A stretch of DNA of 64,000 bases, from contig NC_088790.1 in the NCBI RefSeq assembly GCF_949628265.1, positions 3,166,545 to 3,230,544 on the forward strand, read 5' to 3'. Both the position numbers and the translations under genes were made by a program. Within the stretch, counting starts at the first letter, position 1; the number at the start of each line of letters is the position of its first letter. Below the pieces are notes generated by a model. It did no database searches, was not told the DNA's origin, and was given only the letters and a program-made list of their open reading frames with translations. Positions 37,708 to 48,957 of this stretch are shown here, one piece after another. Source of the DNA: Cloeon dipterum. Taxonomy: Eukaryota > Arthropoda > Insecta > Ephemeroptera > Baetidae.

Positions 37708-39578
37708 TGTACCTGAAAATGGAGGAATAAAATAAATTAAATTATGGGGTCATTCAATAAAGTTAATCATTTGTAAATTTTCAGGAATAATCTCACCAAG
37801 TCGAGTTGTGATTTTCATATTTGGATTCTTTCCGAAACGTATATGCAAAGTCGTTAGTATGAAAATTCCTTAAAAACTTCACCATCGCGAGATTGACCAC
37901 TCGGGAAAAAAATTTTGACTGAGTGTGCACACTCTCCTGTTAAAATTTCCACTCCAACCCAACCACTGCGCTTAAGGTGCTTATTTCATTTTAAATGTTC
38001 AATCCTGTATTAATAAGCAGGAAAACATCGTTTTAATTTTTGCTTTTATGACACAAGTGAACTAAATAAAGCAATTGTACGCCATCATTAAATGAATAAT
38101 TTAGTCAAAAGTGTGCTTGTTTGTATGATTTAAATGTAAACAAGCGCTCGCTGCACCGCGCTTAGCGGTTCGTGCGCCGACAAGCTGCCGGATGTCGAAA
38201 AAATATTGAAAAACACCCTTAAAATTTTTGGTAATATCCATTATAATAGAACATTTATGGTACGATTGTATTAAAAATCCCTCAAAATGTTCCTAGCCGA
38301 TATGGAGTGCCGCTAATAGCAATAATTAAACTCTGGCTCGATCTGGATCTTAGAAAAACATGATTTCGACTTTTGCGAAAATTCGGCACTTCGAAAAGGC
38401 GTCCCAATAGCGTTTTTTCAACTTAAAATATTCATAGCTTGACTCCTGTCGATCACACGATCGAAAAACAATGCTCGCCGGACTCGTGGTTAAGTTCTGC
38501 GTACGATAGGATCCCTCGTCACCCCCAAACCCCCAAAAATCGCTGCAAAAAGCGCAACAATCTGGCACTTCATTTGCGACTGACTGGGTTTGGCGCCGAT
38601 CGATGCGGTTTTGGCGATTTTTTTTAACCAGAAGCATAGTGAAGCGATTTACTCGGCGGGAAGTATGAAGGTTAAGAATAAGAATAAATTAGCACTCGAG
38701 CTCTGCTGTTTCTACGTGGAAATCAAATTATTTGAAGGTCGACAGACTACAATTAATGTATTCGTGTTTGCTCCGCTGGCAAAGCCTTTTTTATCACCCG
38801 CAATATCCGGTTTCTATTTGACTTGGTGAATAATTGAAAAATATTATTTGATGATTTTACTAAACGCATATGCGTGCAACAAATTGAATAAATGACTGAT
38901 ATTAACAATAAAATATTCGCTTCGTTTGCACGTGATAAGCAGGATTGTGAACAGGGTTGCATATTTATATGCTTACCACTGGTTTTTAATGGTTTTTACC
39001 ACTCAATTTATACCAATTTCTTGCGCATGAAATGCAATAAATTATTTTATTCCATTTTTGCCCTGTGAAAATCTAAAATTTGCGGGTTGGAGCTGTCAAA
39101 AAGATTTTTTTTTAAATTGCCTCAATTGCTCCAAAAATTTATCTCTAACAAATTTTCAAGGCGAGGTCGTGATCAAATTTAATTAGAAACTATTTAAAAC
39201 TGACAATGAGGTGCAAATGTTGTCTGCAACAATCTGGTAAAAATTGAGAAAAAAACTGCTTTTTAACACTGCGCTATTTTTTTTAAATGCGGGCTTTTAG
39301 CAACCCTGATTGTGATGAATGACTATGCTGATTTTCATTTCCTAGCATTGCTTTCAGCTATTGAATGCTTCCATTAAATCCAACATTAATTAATAATTAA
39401 TTTAAATACATGAATTTTGAGATCAGCTTTGACCGCATGCAGGTAGCACTAATGAACGGCTTATCCTTAAGAACAATGAAAATTGTATAATTTCACCCAA
39501 ATAGGGTGTAAAAATATTTACGGCAGTCACAATTTAATTTAAAAATGAATATCTGAAGATGAGTGATTAAAGTCTTAC
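37708..39578 (-). other. inferred 5' UTR intron of APN-4
   Basis: No gene. It carries an unclassified insertion (about 38142-38690); the flanking parts align with the upstream introns of the sibling genes. Confidence 0.5.
38142..38690. mobile_element. unclassified ~550-bp insertion upstream of APN-4
   Basis: Siblings read ...gtatgatt..gtaaaa then tacacgag.ctctgtttc directly. Here a GC-richer segment, starting caagcgctcgctgcaccgcg and ending ggcgggaagtatgaagg, interrupts that alignment. I found no terminal repeats, tail or recognisable protein, so the class is unknown. Confidence 0.5.
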
Positions 39579-39745
39579 CGTGTGGTTGGCGAGCTAGCTG
39601 GAAGGTCAATGGCAGGGTCGAGGGAGCGCGATGTCTTAAATATACGTTCCCCGTAGCAGGGATCCCCACTTTTTATCTTTGCGAGTGAGATGTGCGGTAC
39701 AGGGCTAATTATCGTAGAGACGCAGACTTTTCGGGGCTTTCCATT
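39579..39745 (-). promoter_or_regulatory. APN-4 leader exon and promoter block (inferred)
   Basis: Minus strand: aagataaaaagtggggatcc (TATA-like near 39668-39677), leader segment, then caaccacacg|gtaagact at 39579. About 1.9 kb upstream of the APN-4 ATG. Confidence 0.58.
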
Positions 39746-39779
39746 TACGATAGAATAATATCCTGCCATCGCAATTAAA

Positions 39780-41454
39780 ATTAATACTAATTAAACGGAT
39801 TAAAATTATGCTGGAACTAACCTGCCACCGCAGGGTTAGAATTTAAATTTGATTTAATGGTCTTGTCTGACCTCAGGGTTGACTCCTCGCGATTTCTAAT
39901 TTCTCACAATTCACCAGACACAGAAAATGCCAATTTTTCAATCTTTATCGCTCTGTATCTCAAATACTATTGGTTTCTCCATCCTAAAAATATGTAAGCA
40001 TGTGACACGCACTCGGGGCAACATTGTTCCCTGTACCTAGACACAATTTTAACATGAAACATTTTGAATAAATTTCAATAATTCAAGTATTAGTGAACGT
40101 AACAGTTGTTGACCATATCTTTTAAGGTTCTAGCTTCATTAGATCTCGAGATAATCAAGGTTTTGTTTACTCCCACGGGCCCGTTTCTACAAATTTCACT
40201 CTGATTCTCCGGGAAAGCTCTTAGAATTTTTCCCGCAAATCTTGGCTATTATGACAACCATGTAAAACACAAAAAATTGCAAATTTGAACACCAATAAAA
40301 CCGTTAGTTTTGCACCCACAATACTGAAAGAGCCGTTACGAACTGGTTTTGCAAATGGCAAATCTCTTACATCATGACTTTGCAGATTTAACTAATGCCA
40401 AAATGGTCCAATGAGCAATGACAGTGAAGGATCGACTATTATCGAGACAGAACAGATTGATACGAGGGACCAGCATTTTAATGCACAGAATAACGTTATA
40501 TAATTTAAAATTACCTTTAAATCTAAAAAGACTACACACTAAAAAAATTGATTCTTACGATTCTTACAAAAACAAATATTACATTACGCTCACATCAATT
40601 TAGCTCGCTTCCATGAATGACGTTTATCGAGTGCAAGCGTAAGCGTTCAAAATATTTTATAGCCTCTCATCTTAACATATATAGAGATTTCTTCAGGTAT
40701 TTTTTGCAAATTAAAAATATCAATTCAAATATCAATGTTATGAAACTGCAATTTCAAAAAACATTATTTGATTTTCATAAAAAGTTCCACCAATAAAATG
40801 TATCAAGAACTTAAAAAGATTGAAAGCAATAGACTTTTCTCTTCTGATGTGAAAAATTAATAAATAAAACTGTTTTTTCTTTTTATATGAATTATTGAAC
40901 GCCATTTTGTTGTTGTTTATTTTGTGAAATCTTAACTTATTGTGCTCGGCTTTTTAAATAAAAGGAACAATTTTAGGTAGCAGTTTTATTTTCGCCCAAT
41001 ATTTATCATTAAAAAAATGAAGAAAAAGTGGTTTTTAATTTTTCAGTTTAGATGGAAAATAATATACTTGTCTTTCAAGTGTGTGAATTCGGTGGAAATA
41101 CTTCATTAAGAAAATGAGTTACTTTAAAAAAAATTTTTTTCAGATGTTTTGATATTTTAATCGAAATTCGCTCAAATTGTCTGTAAAAATCATTAAATTT
41201 TGAATTATCTCTACCTGACGTTGACTGAATGATGGACCTTCAATCTCTCTTTTCGAGATAGTATTTTGGCCTAGTCCATCACTGTAATTGCTCATTGGTC
41301 CATTTCGGCATTAATAAATTTGCAATGTCGTGACAGAAGAGATTATTTGCGACTTGTAAAACCAGTTAGTAACGGCCTTTTCACTATGGGTGCAAAACTA
41401 ACGGTGATATTGGTGTTTCCAGGAGGCATTTGATAATATATAATATCGTCTGCA
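39780..41454. other. head-to-head centre of the array with inverted spacer blocks
   Basis: Between the divergent leader blocks of APN-4 and APN-5. A segment at about 40290-40450 (ccgttagttttgcaccc ... tggtccaatgagcaatgacag) is repeated inverted at about 41240-41425 (ctcattggtcc ... gggtgcaaaactaacgg). The centre near 40850 is the symmetry point where transcription direction switches. No gene is seen. Confidence 0.75.
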
Positions 41455-41554
41455 ATTTTTGGTGTGGGGATCCCTGCTACAGAGAACGAAGATTCAAGAC
41501 ACCGCGCTCCCTCGACCCTGCTATTGACCTTCCAGCTCGCTCGGTGGCCACACG
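41455..41554 (+). promoter_or_regulatory. APN-5 leader exon, upstream part truncated
   Basis: Reads tggggatccctgctacag ... gctcggtggccacacg|gtaagtc. The usual gagataaaaag just upstream is missing; instead gataatatataatatcg comes directly after the inverted spacer block. The leader and donor are intact. Confidence 0.55.
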
Positions 41555-42793
41555 GTAAGTCTTCAATCCACTCACTCATCACTCATCTTCAGATATTTTA
41601 ACAGATAATAATTTTTAAATTAAATAGCGATTGCCAAAAATATTTTAACACACAATTGAGGCAAGTTTATAAAATTTTCATTTTGTTGTTATGGCTGGAT
41701 TAGCCGTTCGTTGTTGGCTCAATGCGGTCATGATCAGTTATATTTCTAAGCTGTGATCTCAAAATTCATGTATATAAACTAATTAAAAATTAATGATGGA
41801 TTTAATAGTTTGAAAGTTGAAAGCATATTCTAGGAAATTAAATTACGCACAGTCAGTCTTCACAAACAAGGTTGCAAAAAACCGCAATATTTAAAAAATA
41901 AATGGAGTGCAGGGGTAAAAAGCATTTTTTTTTCAATTTTCACCAGTTTCTTGCAGGCAATGTGTGCACCACAGTTTTCAATAATATTCTGATTATTAGC
42001 TCATGACCTCGACTTGAAAAATTGTGAGAGAGATATTTTTGGAGAATTTGAAAATGCAAAAATGGCAATATAAAAGAAAATATCGGCACTGTGGAGGAAA
42101 TTTTTACCAATCCGTTAGCAAATTTTAGATTTTCACATGGAATAAGGGATAATTTCATTTCTTGAGCAAGAAATTGGTAAAAATTGAGTGGTAAGATCCA
42201 TTGAAAACCAGTCGTTAAGAAACTGGTTTTAGCGGGTGCCTAAAATTGGCTTTGCCAGCGGAGCAAACACGAAAACAGTCATTGTCCTCAATCGACCCCC
42301 AAATAAAATGCTTTCCACATAGAAAAATCTATCGCGTACTCATTTATTTACATTTGAATTTTCATTTTAAATTCGAACTAAATTATTTGTTTAATGTGAA
42401 CAGAAAATTGCTTTATTTCGTTTACACGATTTATCAGAGCGGATATTTAATTGATGATTTAACACCTGTTAATATTGGATTGCACATTTAAAACGAATTG
42501 TGCGCCCTGAAGGCGGTGGTTGGGTTAGAGTGGAAATTCTCACAAGAGGGTGTGCACAAACTGTCCATATTTTAGTCCCGAGTAGTTAATTTGCTATTCT
42601 CATTAGAGTAAAGTTTCTATATTGATTCTCATTTCAACAACTATGCTAATAATTTCGTATGAAATCCAAAAATGAAAAATTATATACCCGTCTTGATGCG
42701 AGTATGCTACCAATTTTTGAAATTTTCGGAAAAAATATAGGCTTAATTAAATGACCGCATAATTTAATTTGTATTCCTCCATTTTCAGGCACC
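41555..42793 (+). other. inferred 5' UTR intron of APN-5
   Basis: No gene. The acceptor is at cattttcag just before caccATGG (42794). The sequence aligns, diverged, with the upstream introns of the other copies. Confidence 0.5.
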
Positions 42794-45700
42794 ATGGGGT
42801 CAACAAGTTTTCAAATAGTTCTGCTCTTGATGGCGAGTTTTGCAATCGGGATTGAAAGCGTGTCTCCAACAGCACCGTCGTTCACGACAACAAGCGCCTC
42901 TGAGCCTGAACTGACAACAGCTAATTCTTTATCGGCCTCTACTACCGCGCTTCCAACACCTTCATATCGCCTACCGGGAGATCTGCGTCCAGAACATTAC
43001 ACTTTGGAACTTAAAACTATCCTGGACGAAGAAAATTCACGATTCGAAGGACGCGTCCTGATTAGGGTTAAATGTGAGAAGGACACGTCTCGAGTGGTGC
43101 TGCATTCTACAGACCTCATCTTAAATACCGACCAAGTGCGAGTCGGAGACAAAGAAATCATCGGTCACGAGTTTGACACTCAAAACGAATTCTACATAAT
43201 CAACCTGAAAGAGGAGCTGAAATCAGGGAGCAAGTATTTGATTGAAATTCCCTTCGAGGGAAATTTGACCACCAGCTTAGCGGGCTATTATCGAACCAGT
43301 TATAAAGATAAAGCGACTGGAGACACAAAGTAAATGATTGTTTATTTCTATTTTTAGATAAATGTATGATAAATGTTTGACAGGTGGGTTGCAATAACAC
43401 AATTCGTATCAGTTGACGCCCGCAGAGCGTTTCCTTGCTTTGATGAGCCCGCGATGAAAGCTGTTTTCCAAGTGAACATGATTCGCCGCAAGGGTTTCAC
43501 CTCCATGAGCAACATGCCGCTGGCCAAATCAGTCCAACTGTATGAATTTTAATTGAAATCTCTATTTAAAAATTAAATTATTCGCAAATGTGTAGTGACG
43601 ATGATTGGTTCCGCGACGAATACGTTGAGAGTGTGCGAATGTCGACGTACTTGGTGGCGTTTGTCGTTTCCGACTTTGCTCACCTCCAATCCAACACTGG
43701 CAACACCACCTTCAGGGTTTGGGCTCGACAAGATACCATTGAACAGGCCCGGTACTCGCTGGAAATCGGCCCAAAGATTTTAGATTTCTATGAGGAATAT
43801 TTCGACGTGCCCTATCCCCTTCCTAAAATGGACATGATTGCTGTGCAGGATTTCTCAACAGGTGGAATGGAAAACTGGGGATTGGTTACTTACGAGTAAA
43901 TAACTTCCAATTATTTCTATGCTTATAGTTATTATCTATATATTGGACACCATCGGCATACGACTTAATCAAAATATTTTGTTCAATATTCTGTTCGCTT
44001 TTAAAAAGGGTTTCTGATACGGTCAAGTAAATGTTAGAATTGAATTGTATATATTTGAGTGTCAGCATGGTAATACATCAAGTGATGATCTTTTTACAAG
44101 CATTCCATCTAATTGCAAACGATAAACACAAAAATACAAAAGAAAACAACATAGAGGAGAGGAATATCTTGTTAACAGTCCACTCCATACAGTTTGTTTT
44201 AGTACATTCAAATTTAAAAAAAAAAAACGATTGTCATTATATATAGTCATCCAATTTTCTTACGTTCTAGAAGGGAGAGTGACTAAATTTGGACTTTGAT
44301 CATTTAAAAAAAATCGGTTTGCATAAATTTTGTTTAAAATAAAATAATCTATTTTTAGAGAGACGTGTATGTTGTATGAGGAAAGTACTTCTGAAATAAA
44401 TGATAAAGAAGAAGTGACGCACGTCGTGGCCCACGAATTAGCTCACCAGTGGTTTGGAAATTTGGTCACCATGAAGTGGTGGGATGACATTTGGCTCAAT
44501 GAAGGATTTGCTGTTTACGTTCAAGGGCTCGGAACAGATCACGTAACGTTTTCAATTACTTTTCTATTATTTAAACCTATTTAAAATATTTGTAAGGTTC
44601 AACCAACGTGGAATCACCGTGACACTATGGCAGTTAGATCGCTCCTAAAAATCTTTTCCATAGATTCCTTAAAATCATCCCATCCAGTTTCAAATAACAT
44701 TCAGCACCAAAGTGAAATCAGGCAATTATTTGATTACATATCGTACGTTAAAGGTATATTTGAGTTTTTATTGTTAATCATATGATATTCTATCTGATTT
44801 TTTTTATTACAGGCTATCTCGTTTTGAGAATGTTAAACTACGTTTTGGGCGAGGAAACTTTCAGGCAAGGCGTTAGCAGATATTTGAAGACTCACCAATA
44901 CGGCAACGCGGTCCAAGATGATTTGTGGGCCAGTTTTGAGCAACAATTGCGGGATGACTCTGCTCGAGGTATATAGGCAGAACTATTTTAAAAACTTGAT
45001 ACCGACCTAAATATAATAAATTGTTACTGTCACAAATTAAATCAAATTTTGTCAAATAGATTCTAGTAGAACGGATGAAGTGCCAAGGGAAGCGACAGTG
45101 AAAGAAATCATGGACAGCTGGACGCTTCAAACTGGATACCCGGTGATTCACGTCAAGCGTAATTACGAGGAAGGAAGCGCTGAACTGTGGCAGGTAATAC
45201 CATTAACCAAAAGCTGCAAGGTTTATTTTATATTGTAACGCCTGCATTGGCCGTAGACAGCAACTCGCATCACTTCTATCATTTACCAGTTGCCTATTTT
45301 TTCCCCAGAATCGTTTTGTGACTGATTGGCTCGGCCGGTCGAGTGACGATCGCGAGAGCTTGTGGTGGGTGCCCATCAGCTACACGGACCCGTCGAATGC
45401 ACTGCTCGACATCAGCACCAAACCTCGCTTCTGGATGAACACGTCAAACGCAACTCTCACTGGCCTGCCCAAAAAGGACCAATGGCTGCTGCTCAACGTT
45501 AATGCCACTGGTAATACATTATCAATGAAATATTTAATTTAACCTATAATTTTCCAGCTTTGTACCGGATAAATTATGATTCTGAAAATTGGGATCTTTT
45601 GTCCATTGCGCTGAGAACCGAGAAAAACCACGGTGGAATCCCCACTTTGAACAGAGTGCAGATCATCGACGACGCGTTTAACCTGGCCAAGGCTGGTTTG

Positions 45701-46874
45701 CTTGAGTACAACTTGGCCCTGAACCTTCTTCGCTACCTCCGCCATGAAAGAGAGTACCTTCCTTGGAAAACCGCCTTCTCGAACCTGGAATACTTATCCA
45801 GAATGACAAAACGAGGAGGAGGATATGGTCCATTTAGGAAATCCGTCCGCGCTCTTCTAACTCCCGTTTACAACGCACTTGATGAACCTTTCAAGTAAGC
45901 AATTTATGGTTTATTTCTACAGTTAAATTAATTTTGAGTTAAGGCCAAGTGTTGCTGGAGAAACTATCCCGCAGATGAAACACCGCGGTCAGGTGCTGGA
46001 CTGGTCATGCTCCTTTGGGGTGGTCGACTGTAAAGAAAAAGCCGTGGCTCTTTTCAAAAATTGGCAGCAGCAAACTGCCCAGGATCCAGACGTTGTTAAT
46101 CCGTACGATTGATACAAAAATTCGTCAACATATTACTGATTTTTTCGCAGCATTCCTGTTGAACTGAGAAACGTGGTCTACTGCAACGCAGTAGAATCAG
46201 GAGGCGAACCGGCCTGGGACTTTGTGTGGAATAGATTTTTGGGCTCGAACGTCGCCGCAGAAAAAAGTAAACTCCTGTCTGCTTTAGGATGCGCGCGGGA
46301 AATGTGGCTGTTGCACAGGTAAAAGCATATTTAAACTAGAAGTTAAATCAATTTCGTAATGGAAATCCATCGCAGATTTTTGGACATGTCCTTGAACGAA
46401 TCTTCAGGCATTCGCAAGCAAGATATAGCCATCGTGTTTAAATCGGTGGCCACTAGCTCGAGCGGCTTCTACATTGCGAAAGAATTTCTTTTCTCACGCA
46501 TCAAAGATATTCACTCTTAGTAGGTTTTTCGTGAAAATGTTTATATATCTATTGAAAAATCGATTTTTAGTGTCAGTCCGGATTTCTCTCGAGTTGGCAA
46601 CTTCGTCGAAGGTATTTCTCATTTGATGAGTACGAAAAATGATTTGGAGCAGGTAAAATCAAACTCAAAATAAATTTACTCTCTCTCTATTCCTCTATTA
46701 CAATTACAGATCAAGCAATTTGTGGAACTGAACTCCGAATACCTCAAAGATGCGAAATATGCAGTGAAAGAAGCACTAGAGAATGTTGAGTTGAACGTGC
46801 AGTGGCACTCGAGATACTATTCAACTGTTATTGAGTGGTTCTCTGCTAACGAAAATGAAGAATTATTCGCGTGA
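42794..46874 (+). CDS. APN-5: aminopeptidase N-like protein (GGMEN variant)
   Basis: Exons: 42794-43329, 43384-43539, 43596-43895, 44359-44542, 44597-44753, 44813-44968, 45060-45193, 45309-45510, 45558-45894, 45944-46102, 46151-46318, 46376-46519, 46571-46652, 46710-46874 (2880 nt, 959 aa). The signal peptide starts [19 protein letters not shown], with a Thr/Ser-rich linker to about residue 53. Catalytic residues by position: GGMEN 320-324, H356, E357, H360, E379, Tyr442 (ISYVKG). GGMEN keeps the leading Gly, and this form occurs among active M1 enzymes. The C-terminal ERAP1-C-like domain spans roughly 600-930. The protein ends EELFA with no GPI signal. Polyadenylation signal aataaa at 47049-47054. 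Confidence 0.95.
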
Positions 46875-47639
46875 TCTGGTAAAAAGTGCGGCAGCGGCAA
46901 TTTTTTCTCTCAAAATCTGTATTTAAATTAATTTAATTTCTGTTAAATAGAAGAGCAGCACATTTAATCAATATTTTTTTCAATTTTTGTTCCTGTGCAG
47001 AGCATATTCGGGAAAACCGAAATTTTGATTTAGTTCAATCACATAATTAATAAAATCTGAATGACATTACGTATTTCTATCGAACAGCGCGTAATATTTA
47101 TAATATAACACTATCATCACCTGTATGTACTTCCTATGCTGAAGGTCAAATAAATTGAATTGAATAAACACTAAAAAACAAAAATAAATAAAGGAGTAGG
47201 AGCTCGGCTCACCACCCACTACAATAATCGGTTTTTATTTCCTTAGAGGTAAAATGAATAAAAAAATTTCTGCCTGCGAGAACACTTCAAGTAATTCACT
47301 CACCTGACACGTCTTTATTTCAACCAGAGACTATTCTCCAACATTTATAAAACTGATGCTCTTTCTTGGCCTGATATATAAAAAAGCCAGGCATGCATGT
47401 TTTGTACACCATATAGTTAAAACTATAATTGACGTTCAATTCATATACGATCGGATTATTGCGGCGCCATACATGAGGTCAAACAAGACCATTTAAACAG
47501 ATTAAAATTCTAACCCAGTCGTCAGTTAGTTCCAGCATAAAAAATATTCATTAAAAAATATTTTTTTAATTAAGTTTAATCGGTTTATTTAAGTATTGTT
47601 TTAAATGTTATTGCGCTATTTTAAAGTATCGTACAAGGA
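46875..47639. other. APN-5 3' UTR and spacer
   Basis: Contains aataaa at 47049-47054 and more A-rich candidates near 47150. No gene seen. Confidence 0.55.
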
Positions 47640-47810
47640 ATGCCCCGAAAAGTCTGCGTCTCTGCAATAATTTAGCCCGAACCTCTCACACGCGCGTCGC
47701 TCACTCTCTGAGATAAAAAGTGGGGATCCCTGCTACAGGGAAGGTAGATTTAAGACACCGCGCTCCCTCGACCCTGCCATTGACCTTCCAGCTCGCTCGG
47801 CGGCCACACG
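47640..47810 (+). promoter_or_regulatory. APN-6 leader exon and promoter block (inferred)
   Basis: ctctgagataaaaagtgggg (TATA-like at 47711-47720), a leader with ctccctcgaccctgccattg, ending gcggccacacg|gtaagacc. Nearly identical to the APN-3 block in inverted orientation. Confidence 0.6.
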
Positions 47811-48957
47811 GTAAGACCTTAATCCACTCCGCAACTTCAGATATTTGAACATATTCATTTTTAAATTAAATATTGATTGCCGTGATTATCATAGCACAGG
47901 CAAAATTAAACAATTTAATTGTTCTTCAAAATAAAAGATAAAAATGTATGGTTGGAGTAGCCGCATTTATTTGTGTTCCCAGCACGCGCTCATGAACTTT
48001 CTTGAGCTAATCTCAAAACTCATGCATTCAGATAAATTAAAAACTATATTGATAGATTTTCATAGCAATTCTAGGCAATTGAAATTAGCTAAGTCATCCT
48101 TAACAATCCTGCTGCCTGTCTGTTGAAAAAGAAGGGAATATCTTAATGCCAATCATATTTTTATTTATTCGCCTCGTTAAGATGAAACTGGTTTTTGCGG
48201 GTGCCTAAAATTGGGTGTGCCAATGGAGCATACGCGAATACAGTCATTGTCCTCTGTTGACCCCCAAATAATTCGATTTCCACTTAGAAACAGAGCTCGT
48301 GTACTAATAATTTTACAATTAATTCATACAGACACGCACACTTTTAACTGAAAAATTTGTTTAATGCTGACGGAAAATTGCATTATTTATTTTACTCGTT
48401 TTATCATAGCAAAAATATAATTGATGATTTAACACCTTGTCGTACACTCTTTGGCCGACTACTGACCTTAGAGGTGTCAGGATCAGGAGACCGTATCAAG
48501 AACCATATTTACATTCTCTAATATCTTCTCGAGCACACAATCAATTCTCGTAATTCTTCGCAAAATTTCCGCATTAATTCGCGATCAATTATGTTTCCGT
48601 TTACATCAAACAGTCATCCTTCATTCCTTAACGCATAGTTCAGTGGACTACACACCTGTTTAGTAATAAAGGATTGAACATTTAAAACGAATTGAGCACC
48701 CTGGTTGGGATAGAGTGAAAATTACAACAGGTTGTGCACAAATAGTCAATATTTTTGTCCTGAGTGGTCACTCTGCAATCCTCGCGACATTGAAGTTGCA
48801 TGGATTCACAGCAAATAAACTTCGGAAAAAAATCCAAAAATGAAAAACTACATAACATTAAACTCGACTTGAAGAGATATTTCCGGAAAAAATATAAATT
48901 GTTAACTTTATTGAATGACCACATTATTTAATTTTTATTCCTCCATTTTCAGGCACC
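47811..48957 (+). other. inferred 5' UTR intron of APN-6
   Basis: Nearly identical, inverted, to the APN-3 upstream segment up to about 48437, where a solo LTR interrupts. It ends with the acceptor cattttcag before caccATGG at 48958. No gene. Confidence 0.55.
48438..48652. mobile_element. solo LTR, 215 bp
   Basis: Begins TGTCGTACAC and ends GGACTACA (TG...CA). It is flanked by a perfect 5-bp duplication CACCT at 48433-48437 and 48653-48657. The corresponding APN-3 segment has a single uninterrupted cacct, giving the empty site. No internal retroviral-type coding region remains. Confidence 0.82.
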
